Assembly (NCBI GenBank): GCA_019112825.1 | Contig: DXIP01000013.1 | Span: 85,313 to 149,312 of the forward strand | Direction: 5' to 3' | From: Alistipes excrementigallinarum | GTDB lineage: Bacteria > Bacteroidota > Bacteroidia > Bacteroidales > Rikenellaceae | DNA length: 64,000 nucleotides | Part shown: piece after piece, positions 42,258 to 51,521 of the stretch | Position numbering within the stretch: position 1 is the stretch's first letter | How the letters are laid out: the number at the start of each line of letters is the position of its first letter | Notes under the pieces: model-generated | Database searches by the model: none | What the model saw: the letters and a program-made list of their open reading frames with translations, nothing else | What the model was told of the DNA's origin: nothing | Translations under genes and position numbers: made by a program

Positions 42258-43499
42258 CTACTCGAGGTCGTCGCCCGTATCGTCCGCTACGGGCGGGTCG
42301 TAGGACTCGGCCGGCGTATTGGCCTCAATCCAGTCCTCTTCGAGCAGGTCCTTGAAGTCGAGGTCCTCGATACGGCTTACCGTAATCTGATACTGGGCAT
42401 AGTCGCGCGACCCGCCCGAATAGGTGCTCTGCTTCGAATAGATGGCAAAGAGACCCAGCACGTTGCCCACGGCGCCGTCCTTCGGAATCGGCTTCATGGC
42501 AAAGCGCGAATAGCCGCTCGTGCGCACCGTATAGACACCCGGGTCGGAGGTATAGGTCGCCTGGGGATTGTATGAGATGAGCACCGAGGCATAGAGCTTC
42601 TCGTTGTTGACGCTGTAGGCCCAGCGGTACCAGGGCTGGAACAGCACGGGACGCACGTCGGTGCAGGTCCACGTCGGATAGCTGTTATCGTAGGTGCCGT
42701 TCTTCATGGCCGTCGGAACCTCGCCGTTCTGGTTCTTCACGCCGGCATAGCGGACCGTGATGTCCGAGAAGCGGACCAGACGGCCCAGATTCTTCAGCGC
42801 CGACTCCTCGTCGGTCACCAGCGTCGTGTAGTTGCTGCTGTTCACCTCGAGGATGTCCCCGTCCTCGAGCTTGCAGGGCTCGCCCGGCAGCACGTGAGCG
42901 TCGATGTCGGTAGCCAGTTCGAGGTTCGAGTTGGCATAGAACTTATGCTCCTGCACGACGTTGTAGGAGTCCGACGGAGCGTCGCCCAGCGAGAGCATCA
43001 TGCGGTAGTTGCCCAGGTAGAGGTCGCGCAGCAGGACATAGACCCAGGTGCTCTCCTTCGTATCGAGGTTGAGCTTGTAGGTCGTGTAGAGCGTACCGCT
43101 GAGCTTGAGCTCGATGGCGGCCGTACCGTCGTAGATGTAGAGCGACTTGTAGATGTTGCCCTGCTCGTCGCTCGAAATCACCTTGCCCTTGATGTAGTAG
43201 TTGGCAGCCTCGGGCCAGAATGCGGTTCCCGCACTCTCGAACTCATCTTCGCCCGCGTAGGCCTCGCCCAGCTTGAGCGCCTTGGTGTCGTCCCAGCTCG
43301 TGTTTTGACCCGTACCCGAGAGGGAACCGAAACGATTGACAAACTCCTTCTTGAGGTCGAGAATCGAGATATGGGTCAGACCCATGCCCGCCACCTCGTC
43401 CTCCTGCCACACCTTTATCTTCGGCGTGTCGAAGTCGTTGTAGCAGCCGACGGTCAGCAGAGCGACGGCCGCAGCCAGAAATATCTTAACGCTTTTCAT
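42258..43499 (-). CDS. DUF5689 lipoprotein, partner of the TonB receptor
   Basis: A 413-aa lipoprotein (signal MKSVKIFLAAAVALLTVGC, Cys19). Residues about 40-260 (HISILDLKKEF...YYIKGKVISSDEQGNIYKSLYIYDGTAAIELKLSG...GDILEVNSSNY) have the DUF5689 pattern, an OB-like beta-barrel module. The C-terminal part ends in an acidic stretch. It directly follows the TonB receptor (17-nt gap) and would be expected at the cell surface as a SusD-like partner by position, though it does not resemble SusD. Last gene of the locus. Confidence 0.85.
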   Translation of the reverse strand: MKSVKIFLAAAVALLTVGCYNDFDTPKIKVWQEDEVAGMGLTHISILDLKKEFVNRFGSLSGTGQNTSWDDTKALKLGEAYAGEDEFESAGTAFWPEAANYYIKGKVISSDEQGNIYKSLYIYDGTAAIELKLSGTLYTTYKLNLDTKESTWVYVLLRDLYLGNYRMMLSLGDAPSDSYNVVQEHKFYANSNLELATDIDAHVLPGEPCKLEDGDILEVNSSNYTTLVTDEESALKNLGRLVRFSDITVRYAGVKNQNGEVPTAMKNGTYDNSYPTWTCTDVRPVLFQPWYRWAYSVNNEKLYASVLISYNPQATYTSDPGVYTVRTSGYSRFAMKPIPKDGAVGNVLGLFAIYSKQSTYSGGSRDYAQYQITVSRIEDLDFKDLLEEDWIEANTPAESYDPPVADDTGDDLE

Positions 43500-43516
43500 T
43501 GATGCTTATTTTCGGA

Positions 43517-46345
43517 TTAGAAACGGAAATATACATTCAGGTAGTAGGTCGTACCGAGCATGTAGAAGTACTTCGAGTCGAAACGCTTGTACTGCGTACC
43601 CTTGTCGGTGCGAACGCGGTTAAGTCGCATCTGCTCGTAACCGCCCGTACGGATGTCCTGGTCGTTGAGCAGGTTCTTCACCTCGAGGCTGAAGCCGAGC
43701 ATGTACTGACGATGGATGTACCAGTTCTTGCCGATGCTGGCGCTCAGCGTGAAGGCCGGGTCGAACTTCTCCTGCTTCTGCATCGTACGGATGGCCTGCA
43801 CGGCGGCTACCTGCTCCTCGACCGACGAAGAGGACGAAGAGAGCACGTCGAGGTAGCTGCGGATGACGGTCGACGTACGGTAGAGCGGGTTCATCGAGAG
43901 GTAAACCTTGTCGTAGTAGTTGAAGTTGACCGATGCGAACCAGTTGCGCGGGCCGCGGAAGTCAAGGCCGATGTTGGCGGCCAGCTGCGGCGAGCTCTCC
44001 ACATGCATCCCCTCCCAGTGTACGCGGTCGTTCTTGACCACCTCCTCGCTGTTGTCGATGGTCTGCACGAAGTTGGGGTCCGACGTATAGGTGTAGTCAC
44101 CCCAGCTCAGGGCGCCCACTACCGAAAGGCCGTTCCAGATGGGAACCGACACACCCAGCTCGACGCCGTAGTAGCGCTTGTCGATGCCGCTCATGGCGAA
44201 GTTGGTGTAGGAGTGGCGCAGGTCGTCGTAGAACGAAATGACCTTCGCCTGGTTGGTCATCTCGGTGTAGTAACCCGACAGACGAGCCTTGATGTAGGGC
44301 AGGTTGAGGTTGTAGGTCAGGTCGAGACCCAGCACGTTCTCGGCCGTCAGACCCGGCGTGGTGGTGTTGCGCGTACGGGGCGATACGAACGAGTTGACGA
44401 ACTTCGGGGCGTTCTGCATGTAGACGATGCTGGCCTCGAGCGAGTGGGCGCCCGAGAACTTGTAGCCGAAGTTGCCCTTGAGGTTGTAGGTCAGGTAGCC
44501 GAGCTTCTTCGAGTCGCCGTACGAGTTGTCGGCGAAGAGGCCCTTGCGCCACAGACCCTCGCGGTACATCGACGAATAGCCGACCTCACCGCCGATGTTC
44601 ATCGAGAAGCCGCCCGTTGCGTAGTTGTAGAAGGCCCAGGCGCTCCCTTCGAGCAGGTGCGCGCGGTAGTTGTAGTTGAACTTGTCGCCTTCACGCACGA
44701 TGCGGGCATGGCCGTTCTGGAGGTAGTAGTCCAGGTCGTTCTGGTAGTTGACGGGGTCCTGACCCTGGTCACGCTCGGCGAACTTGTCGATGTCGTACCA
44801 GTAGTCGCCGCCCAGCAGGTCCTTGATTTCGTCGTAGTACCACGTCCGGTTGGCACGCAGGTTGACTCCGCCGACGATGCGCATCTTGTTGTTGATTTGG
44901 TGGGCGACGTTGGCCGCGAAGTTGTAGTCGAGCTGGTCGGTGTGGCGCTCCTCGATGATGATGTTCGAGCGGCGCTGGTTCTCACCGGCATACTGGGCCA
45001 GCGTCGGGTCGACATACTGGTTGTCGCGGTAGAAGCGGTCGAAGTCGAGCATTCCGGTCCATACCTCGCCGGCGTGCTTGGCGCGCTGCAGCAGGTCGTA
45101 GATGCCCTTGTCGGAGGTCACGCCCGGAACAATCTGGTTGAGGAAGTACGAAGGCAGATAACGGTAGTAGTCACCGCGCGGGTCACCCGAGTCCTTCCAC
45201 GAGAGGGCCGAGTAGCCGTTCTTGCCGAAGCGCAGCGACGTGGCGGCCGACAGGCGCGTCCGCTCCGAGATGTCCCACGTGTAGGTCAGCATGGCGATGG
45301 GCTCGTGCGTGTTGCGGATGCGCGAGTTGCGCAGCTTGCCGTCCTGATAACCGACGTTGGGGTTGTAGTAGTGGTTGCCGAAGAGGTTGTAGGCCTCCTC
45401 GGTCGAAGCCTGCTGCGCACCGCGCTCCGTGGGCGAGGCCATGATGGTCAGACCCAGACGGTGGTTGTCGCCGAAGCGCTTCTCGACCGAACCGAAGTAG
45501 GCATAGGAGTTGTAGTAGACACCGTCCACATAGCCGTTGCCGCCCTGACGCGTGCCGACCGAGAAGCCGTACGACCAGCCGTTGTCAAGCTGACCCGAGG
45601 CGTAGGAGACCATCACGCGGAAGCGGTAGAGCTGCGTGGCGTTCGAGACGCTCACGCGCAGGCCCTTGCGCATCTGCGAGGCGCGGGCGTTGATGTTCGT
45701 CTGACCGGCGATGCCGCCCAGACCGTAGTCCGTGAAACCGAGACCCGAAATGGTCTCCTGGTTGCGCGTCGCATCGTTCAGACCGCTCCACAGCGACCAG
45801 GGGCCGTAGCCCGTCATGGCATCGTTGAAGCGGATGCCGTTCAGATAGATGTCCTGATACTGCGAGTCGTAGCCGCGCACGTTGAAGCGCATCTCGCTGA
45901 AGCGGTACGAGGCGATGTTCGTAAAGACATCCTTCGACGCCGAGAGGGCCGACGGAAGCGGCTGCTCGTCGGACGAAGAGCTGTCCATGTCGAGCTCGGC
46001 AAAAATCTGGTCATCGAAGGCCTCGGGGCTCGTCAGGGGCGATACGACCACCGACTGGAGGTCCTTCACCGTATTGCCGACGCGCACCACCATGTCGAGC
46101 TCCTCGAAGTCGGGCGTAGTGAACGTAATGCGGTGGTTGCCGGCCGGCAGGTTCTCGATTTCGAAGTTACCGTTCTCATCCGTCGTCACCGTCAGGCCCG
46201 TGGACTCGAGGGTAACCTTCACGTTGCTCAGCGCTTCGCGTCCCAGGCGGGAAACCACCTTGCCGCGCACGCCTCCGTCCTGAGCCCAGGAGACCGTAGC
46301 GGTCGTCACGGCAAGCAGAAGAAAGAGTAGAGATTTCAGTTTCAT
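43517..46345 (-). CDS. TonB-dependent outer-membrane receptor with carboxypeptidase-regulatory domain
   Basis: A 942-aa outer-membrane transporter. A signal peptide (MKLKSLLFLLLAVTTATVSWAQ) is followed by a carboxypeptidase-regulatory beta-sandwich (about 24-100: VRGKVVSRLGREALSNVKVTLESTGLTVTTDENGNFEI), an acidic Ser-rich stretch (LDMDSSSSDEQPLP), a plug (SEMRFNVRGYDSQYQDIYLNGIRFND) and a 22-strand barrel ending YYLNVYFRF. The plug lacks the usual SusC-type long DGVP segment. Flanked by secreted nuclease-type genes and a DUF5689 lipoprotein, suggesting import of a nucleic acid breakdown product. Confidence 0.92.
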   Translation of the reverse strand: MKLKSLLFLLLAVTTATVSWAQDGGVRGKVVSRLGREALSNVKVTLESTGLTVTTDENGNFEIENLPAGNHRITFTTPDFEELDMVVRVGNTVKDLQSVVVSPLTSPEAFDDQIFAELDMDSSSSDEQPLPSALSASKDVFTNIASYRFSEMRFNVRGYDSQYQDIYLNGIRFNDAMTGYGPWSLWSGLNDATRNQETISGLGFTDYGLGGIAGQTNINARASQMRKGLRVSVSNATQLYRFRVMVSYASGQLDNGWSYGFSVGTRQGGNGYVDGVYYNSYAYFGSVEKRFGDNHRLGLTIMASPTERGAQQASTEEAYNLFGNHYYNPNVGYQDGKLRNSRIRNTHEPIAMLTYTWDISERTRLSAATSLRFGKNGYSALSWKDSGDPRGDYYRYLPSYFLNQIVPGVTSDKGIYDLLQRAKHAGEVWTGMLDFDRFYRDNQYVDPTLAQYAGENQRRSNIIIEERHTDQLDYNFAANVAHQINNKMRIVGGVNLRANRTWYYDEIKDLLGGDYWYDIDKFAERDQGQDPVNYQNDLDYYLQNGHARIVREGDKFNYNYRAHLLEGSAWAFYNYATGGFSMNIGGEVGYSSMYREGLWRKGLFADNSYGDSKKLGYLTYNLKGNFGYKFSGAHSLEASIVYMQNAPKFVNSFVSPRTRNTTTPGLTAENVLGLDLTYNLNLPYIKARLSGYYTEMTNQAKVISFYDDLRHSYTNFAMSGIDKRYYGVELGVSVPIWNGLSVVGALSWGDYTYTSDPNFVQTIDNSEEVVKNDRVHWEGMHVESSPQLAANIGLDFRGPRNWFASVNFNYYDKVYLSMNPLYRTSTVIRSYLDVLSSSSSSVEEQVAAVQAIRTMQKQEKFDPAFTLSASIGKNWYIHRQYMLGFSLEVKNLLNDQDIRTGGYEQMRLNRVRTDKGTQYKRFDSKYFYMLGTTYYLNVYFRF

Positions 46346-46361
46346 ACAGTTATGTTAAGTG

Positions 46362-47396
46362 TTATTTGGCTATGTAGATATAGACGGGGAAGTGGTCGCT
46401 GAAGCCGCCCTGGAAATCGTTGCCAACGAACGTACGCAGCGGGTAGCCCTTGTACTGGCCCTCCTTCTGGAGCATGTAGGGGCGGCGGAAGATGCCGCCG
46501 TAGTACTTCGACTTGCCCACGCGCTGGATTTTCAGCGCACCGGTCGAGCCCGTGGCGAGGTTGTCCGAGACGATGATGTTGTCGAAGAGGTTCCAGGCAT
46601 CGCGGTAGGCCAGCGTGCCGTAACCCGCCTTGAGCAGCGCGATGAAGGGGTTGAACATGTCGCCCGCCTTCACGTCGGAGATTTTGCCCTTGGCGTGCAG
46701 ACCCTCGATGACGCTGTCGTCCGTCGCGTCGTCGTTCAGGTCACCCATGACGACCACCTTCACCTCGGGACGGAGCATCTTGACCGAGTCGACAATCGAG
46801 CGCACCTGCTGTGCGGCGGCCATGCGCAGCGAGGCCGAGGCCTCCTTGCCGCCCAGACGCGACGGCCAGTGGCTCACCAGGAAGAAGAAGGGCTCCGACT
46901 CGATGGTTCCCCACATCGTGACGAAGTCACGCGTACGGAAGTCGGGACGGCCCGGCATGTTGAACTTGATGGCCTGGCTGCCCTCGAGCTTGAAGACGTC
47001 GGGGCGGTAGAAGAAGCCCACATCGACACCGCGGGCGTCGGGCGAGTCGTAGTGTACGACCCGGTAGTTGCCGGGGGCGAGCTTCGGAGTGGCAATCACA
47101 TCCTCCATCACCGCACGGTTCTCGATTTCCGACACGCCGATGACAATCGGGTAATCGCGGTCCTGAGCGGCGATGTCGAAGAGCACGCGCTCCAGGTTGC
47201 CGATTTTGCGCGTGTACTTGGCCGTGTTCCAGCGCTTCGGCCCGTCGGGCGTGAACTCCTTGTCGAGCACGTCGGGGTCGGGAATCGTATCGAACAGGTT
47301 CTCGAAGTTGTAGAAGACCACTTTATAGGGCTTCTGCGCGAAACCGGCCACGAGCAGCACGGCAAACAGTCCTGTAAGAAGAATTTTCTTCATCAT
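46362..47396 (-). CDS. Secreted endonuclease/exonuclease/phosphatase family protein
   Basis: A 344-aa exported enzyme (MMKKILLTGLFAVLLVAGFAQ signal; start at either Met). EEP-fold active-site motifs are in order: NFENLFD (metal Glu at about 32), GVSEIENRAV, SHWPSR, VVMGDLNDD (catalytic Asp and Asn), and the final SDHFPVYI with the Asp-His pair. The family includes DNases, exonuclease III-like enzymes and phosphodiesterases or phosphatases. In this context a nuclease or nucleotidase acting outside the cytoplasm is likely. 16-nt gap to the TonB receptor. Confidence 0.92.
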   Translation of the reverse strand: MMKKILLTGLFAVLLVAGFAQKPYKVVFYNFENLFDTIPDPDVLDKEFTPDGPKRWNTAKYTRKIGNLERVLFDIAAQDRDYPIVIGVSEIENRAVMEDVIATPKLAPGNYRVVHYDSPDARGVDVGFFYRPDVFKLEGSQAIKFNMPGRPDFRTRDFVTMWGTIESEPFFFLVSHWPSRLGGKEASASLRMAAAQQVRSIVDSVKMLRPEVKVVVMGDLNDDATDDSVIEGLHAKGKISDVKAGDMFNPFIALLKAGYGTLAYRDAWNLFDNIIVSDNLATGSTGALKIQRVGKSKYYGGIFRRPYMLQKEGQYKGYPLRTFVGNDFQGGFSDHFPVYIYIAK

Positions 47397-47448
47397 AAAG
47401 CTATTGAGTTTGATTCGATTCAGGTTCGTATCTCCTGTATTGGTTGTA

Positions 47449-48723
47449 TCAGTTGCTGATGCCCCAGTCCGACAGCACGAGTCGCTCCTTGACGGCGGCA
47501 CCGTCGGCCGAGAGGTTGTGGAAGAACTCGAAGCCGGTGAACTCCTCCACCTCGCGCACCGAGCATGCGGCGTCGCCCAGCGTCATGCCGTCGGCCGATG
47601 CGTCGTTGGGATAGATGAAGCCGATGGCGCGCAGCTCGTCGGCCGTACACTCCGAGATGGGCTTGTCGCGGAACTCCTTGCGGGCCTGGACCATCACCTT
47701 CCAGCAGTGCGACGGCACGGCGATGGGGCCGTTGGCGTTGCTGATGCTCTTCGAGCTCTTGAAGCTGGCACCCGTCACGACGTAGAGCGTGTCGTAGCGG
47801 CCCGTTCCGGCCCACGTGCGCTCGCTGTTCTCGAGGTTGCCCCACGAACCGCCGTTGAACGAGCCGTTCTGCGGCATCATGTTGGTGGCATAGAAGGTCT
47901 GGGCGTTGGTCTCCCAGGTATTGTATCGCGATGCCGAGGAGAGCATGTGACCGCGCTGGTAGCCGCCCTGGCCATAGCTGCGGATGATGTACTGCTGGTC
48001 CTGCTCCGCGATGGCGGGCTGCGTCACGTTGCGGCTGACCACCCGGTAGTAGGGGCTCGACGAGGTGTATTCGGTCTGCGTATCGTCGTAGGCCCAGGCG
48101 TTGGTGCGCCCCTGGGTGGTACCGCCGACCTCGTAGCTGCGGCCGGTCCAGTAGCTCGCATGCTGCGGATAGGCGACCCAGTTCGAGACGTGGCGGTCGA
48201 GGTCGTAGCAGATGGAGTAGTTGCGTACGCGCTTGCCGTTCGACAGGGTCGTAAAGTAGGTTTTGTAGACATAATCGGCCTCCGCACGGTAGAGGGGCTG
48301 TTCGCCCCAGGCGCGGTCGTAGTCGGCCGAGACGGAGAACGAGGTCTGCGTCATGGTGAAATCGGCCGTATAGCCGTCGGAGAAAAGCACGCGGAGCGTC
48401 GCCTCACGGTCCGACGCGGCGGTGTTCTTCTTCATGTAGATGTAGATGGGCTTGCCGACGGCAACCGTAGTCTCCAGAACGGAGGAGGCAAGGTCGAACG
48501 AGCACCACTCGGTGTCGCCCTGCGTCAGGATGGTTGCCGTACAGGTCAGATTCCGGTCGCCCTGGGTCTGGATGCTGTTTGTCGTGGCGTTGCAGTTCAC
48601 GGTTCCGGCCGCGAGCCAGGCTTTCGAACTGGCGGAGCCCTGCGACTCGTCGCCGCAACCCACGAATATCGTGAGTATCGACAGCAGGATGACAGACAGA
48701 ATTACCGGTTTGAATTTCAGCAT
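47449..48723 (-). CDS. DNA/RNA non-specific endonuclease (NUC1 family), lipoprotein
   Basis: A 424-aa lipoprotein (lipobox VGC, Cys23). An N-terminal beta domain (about 30-135, BACON-like) precedes the NUC1 nuclease (about 150-424): CYDLDRHVSNWVAY, the active-site loop YQRGHMLSSASR with His259, NMMPQNGSFNGGSWGNLE with the Mg-binding Asn, and TWAGTGRYDTLYVVTGASF. The usual DRGH reads QRGH, so the Asp of the signature is Gln. The enzyme family cuts DNA and RNA without sequence preference. Expected at the cell surface or periplasmic face. Confidence 0.92.
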   Translation of the reverse strand: MLKFKPVILSVILLSILTIFVGCGDESQGSASSKAWLAAGTVNCNATTNSIQTQGDRNLTCTATILTQGDTEWCSFDLASSVLETTVAVGKPIYIYMKKNTAASDREATLRVLFSDGYTADFTMTQTSFSVSADYDRAWGEQPLYRAEADYVYKTYFTTLSNGKRVRNYSICYDLDRHVSNWVAYPQHASYWTGRSYEVGGTTQGRTNAWAYDDTQTEYTSSSPYYRVVSRNVTQPAIAEQDQQYIIRSYGQGGYQRGHMLSSASRYNTWETNAQTFYATNMMPQNGSFNGGSWGNLENSERTWAGTGRYDTLYVVTGASFKSSKSISNANGPIAVPSHCWKVMVQARKEFRDKPISECTADELRAIGFIYPNDASADGMTLGDAACSVREVEEFTGFEFFHNLSADGAAVKERLVLSDWGISN

Positions 48724-48763
48724 GATAAAAAACCGATGAAATTTCAGAAAAAAGACATGTAAA

Positions 48764-48811
48764 GAAACCAAACTCTTGGCGGAGTGTTACCCCCGCCAAG
48801 AGTGGTTGGTT
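48764..48811 (-). promoter_or_regulatory. Large hairpin inside the nuclease locus
   Basis: An 11-bp perfect stem (48772-48782 with 48793-48803) extended by AAACC/GGTTT outside, between the first and second genes. T-rich sequence follows on the minus strand. It could be a partial terminator or a stability element that makes the first lipoprotein more abundant. Confidence 0.65.
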
Positions 48812-48854
48812 TAAAAGTCGGTTTCCTCGACTGCGGATGGAATGCCGGCAGCGG

Positions 48855-51260
48855 TTACTCGTATTCCAGAACAACCTTTACAGCCTGTGCATTCTTACCC
48901 TTGATGGCATAGATGCGATAGGCAACACCGGCATCGGTACCCGTCAGATTAAAGGTCAAATCCGATGCAAGCTGCTGAGCATCCTCCGGCCACTCGGAAG
49001 CCTCGCCACCGGCAACAGCGGTGGTAGAGTCCTCCGGATAGATTGCGACCTGAGCCGTAGACGAGGCACCCTTGCGGTTCGTAATCGTAACCTTAACGAG
49101 TTTCTTGCCCGAAATGGCAGGAACGGTCAGATAGCTGCCCTCATTCGATTTTGCATCGAACATCACGTAGTTGCCATTGGTGTAGTACTTCAGATAACGG
49201 TACTTGAAGGTATAGCCACCCGTAGAGAAGGTTTGCTCGGTTTTACTGCTGGACCCGGGAATGTCGTACGACGAGGTCGTGAAATCAAGCTCGATGGTCT
49301 CGGCTCCTGCAGCGGCAGCCTTGGCCTGCGTCAGCTCTACCGTAGCGAGCGTCTCGCTGCCGACCTTGGCAACCAGCTGGGCCGTGAAGGCGGCGTCGGT
49401 GGTGTTGTCACCGGCAACCGATACCGTTACCGACGAAGCGTCCTGCGCGGTGATGCTGAACTTGTCGGCATCGGTGCCCTCGATGGACATATCGACACTG
49501 CCCGTGACGTTCTGAGCGGTGAAGCCCACCTTCTGGGGCTCGGCGCCCGTTGCGGCGAAGGAGAGCGACGTCTTGTCGAACTTCACGCTCGGCGTGGTGG
49601 TGTTGGCGACGAGCTTCGTGGCGGCAATCGTAAAGCGAGCGCCGCTGCCGGTCGTGTAGATGAACCAGCCGTAGGCATCCACCACCTGATTGAGGTAGCT
49701 GTCGATGTTGAGGCTTTCGGCCGGAGCGTCAATCGAACCCGAATGCGACGAGTCGAACGAGAGGTTCATGTTGTAGTAGTTGCCATCCTTGTAGAGCTCA
49801 CCCGGCAGCTTCACGAAGACAACCTTGTTGGCGTCGATAATCGACTGGATGTTCGAAGCGTTGACCTCAGTGGCCGAAGGCTCCGTAACGGTCGTCGTAC
49901 CGGTCTTGGTCACCGTAGCCGAAGCGTCGAACTGCAGCGCCTGGTTGAAGGTCGTAACCTGACCGTCGAGCGTAACAACCGACCCCACCTCGGGAATCTC
50001 CGCGTTGTAGCCGCGGAATACGAGGATTGCACCCGTAGCATCCTTGGCAACGAACGAACGCTGCGTAACGGCCATCACCGTTGCATTCTCAACCTTGTAG
50101 GCACCCTCGCCGCCGGCAAGAATCTCGGAGATGGTAGCCGACGAGCTCTGAATCGTGAAGCGGGGGTTCGTCAGACCGGCAACATCCTCGGCATTGCGCG
50201 GGAAGAGCTGTACCGTTACGGCACCGGCGTTATCACTCTGATAGCAGTTGGCCACGCCGACAATCGGACCGCTGAGGTTCGAGATAGCGGTGGCGCCGAA
50301 GCCCTCGTTACCGGTCTTGTTGGTGCGAACGACAAACGACTCACCCTTGTCGGTTACGAAGTTGGCATTGTACTGCTGAGCATAGGTAGTCCCTTCGGCA
50401 TACTCCGAAGCGGTCTGCACGTTGGGCAGCGTCACCAGCTGCGACTCGTACTTGGCGATGTCGGCGGGCGAAGCGAGCTCGACCGGCGTAATCTCGACAC
50501 CCTCCTCAAGCACGGTTACCGTAGCGCTGTTCGAAAGGCTGAGCTGGAGCGTACCGTTGTACTTCTGCACCTGCGCGCCGGCAAGCGAAATCTTCAGCAA
50601 CTGGCCCGTCTTCCAGGTCGACACGTTGTTGTGGTTAATCATCAGACCCGAGTTCTCGGCATTGTCGACATCCTGGATGACCGTCAGGTACTTGTTGCCC
50701 ATGTTGGGCGTCTCGCCCGGGTCGCCCGAGATAACACCGATGATGTCGCCCAGAGCCAGAATCTCGGCCGAAGCGTCCACCTTGGTCATCGTGGGGTTCA
50801 TCGCTGCAACCAGCGCACGAACCTCGGCCACGTTGGTCTCACCGGTGGTCGAGCCCGAGCCGTTCTGCATCACGGTCACCGTGGCGTGCTTGGTGATGGG
50901 ATAGCCCATCAGCTCGCCCGTAGCCGAGAGGTCGAAGACAGCCGTGCGCGCCTCGGTTGTGGCTCCCAGCTCAAAGGTAAGTTGCGTCGTACCGCCGTTG
51001 CCGCCGTTCACGCTGGGAGTACACCAGGTATCCGAGCCCTCGGTCTTCGAGACCAGGGTCCACTTTCCGGCAGAAACAACTTCGACGGCTTCGGTCGTAC
51101 CGGCGGAAAGGTCATGAGCAACCGTCACGGCCTCTTTTCCGTTGACCGTAATTGAGGGTTCTACGCCAGAGCCCTCCGAATCATCGCTCGAACATGCGAC
51201 GAAGGCCGTCACAGCCATCATCGAGAAGAACAATGTCCTCCAAAAATTCAATCGTTTCAT
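48855..51260 (-). CDS. Large DUF5689/BACON-type lipoprotein, first gene of the nuclease locus
   Basis: An 801-aa lipoprotein (MKRLNFWRTLFFSMMAVTAFVACSSDD, Cys23). It reads as a string of beta domains: a BACON-like domain (about 30-135), a DUF5689-type OB-like module (about 145-370: LGDIIGVISGD...KYLTVIQDVDNAENSGLMINH...GQLLKISLAGAQVQKYNG), a second OB-like module (about 380-600), another BACON-like stretch (TPSVKFDKTSLSFAATG) and a C-terminal beta-sandwich (IELDFTTSSYDIPGSSSKTEQTF onward). No catalytic motif is visible, so a binding role is likely. Confidence 0.85.
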   Translation of the reverse strand: MKRLNFWRTLFFSMMAVTAFVACSSDDSEGSGVEPSITVNGKEAVTVAHDLSAGTTEAVEVVSAGKWTLVSKTEGSDTWCTPSVNGGNGGTTQLTFELGATTEARTAVFDLSATGELMGYPITKHATVTVMQNGSGSTTGETNVAEVRALVAAMNPTMTKVDASAEILALGDIIGVISGDPGETPNMGNKYLTVIQDVDNAENSGLMINHNNVSTWKTGQLLKISLAGAQVQKYNGTLQLSLSNSATVTVLEEGVEITPVELASPADIAKYESQLVTLPNVQTASEYAEGTTYAQQYNANFVTDKGESFVVRTNKTGNEGFGATAISNLSGPIVGVANCYQSDNAGAVTVQLFPRNAEDVAGLTNPRFTIQSSSATISEILAGGEGAYKVENATVMAVTQRSFVAKDATGAILVFRGYNAEIPEVGSVVTLDGQVTTFNQALQFDASATVTKTGTTTVTEPSATEVNASNIQSIIDANKVVFVKLPGELYKDGNYYNMNLSFDSSHSGSIDAPAESLNIDSYLNQVVDAYGWFIYTTGSGARFTIAATKLVANTTTPSVKFDKTSLSFAATGAEPQKVGFTAQNVTGSVDMSIEGTDADKFSITAQDASSVTVSVAGDNTTDAAFTAQLVAKVGSETLATVELTQAKAAAAGAETIELDFTTSSYDIPGSSSKTEQTFSTGGYTFKYRYLKYYTNGNYVMFDAKSNEGSYLTVPAISGKKLVKVTITNRKGASSTAQVAIYPEDSTTAVAGGEASEWPEDAQQLASDLTFNLTGTDAGVAYRIYAIKGKNAQAVKVVLEYE

Positions 51261-51352
51261 AAAAAAGTAAAAAAATTAATGAATATGTGAGGTCTTATAA
51301 TTATTCGTATTTGTCCCATAACGGGTTACATTATGGAGACTATTTCACGCTG

Positions 51353-51382
51353 TAAAGATAAAATTATTTTTCGACAAAGCAA
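51353..51382 (-). promoter_or_regulatory. Promoter of the nuclease locus
   Basis: On the minus strand: TTG (51382-51380), 19 nt, TATCTTTA (51360-51353; last base differs from the consensus). Leader of about 85 nt, AT-rich. Confidence 0.6.
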
Positions 51383-51465
51383 GCCGGCATCCCCAGCATT
51401 TAACACACATTTAATACCCCGCTCTCCACAATTCCGTCCGGAGCGTCCTCAAGAGACGATTTGGG

Positions 51466-51504
51466 GCAAAAAGTCCGCATTTTGTACCAAAGTACAGAAT
51501 GCGG
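51466..51504 (-). terminator. Terminator of the DUF4293 gene
   Basis: A 13-bp stem with one G-U pair (51475-51487 with 51492-51504), followed on the minus strand by ACTTTTTG. Confidence 0.8.
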
Positions 51505-51521
51505 AGAGCGGAGCGGCCGAC

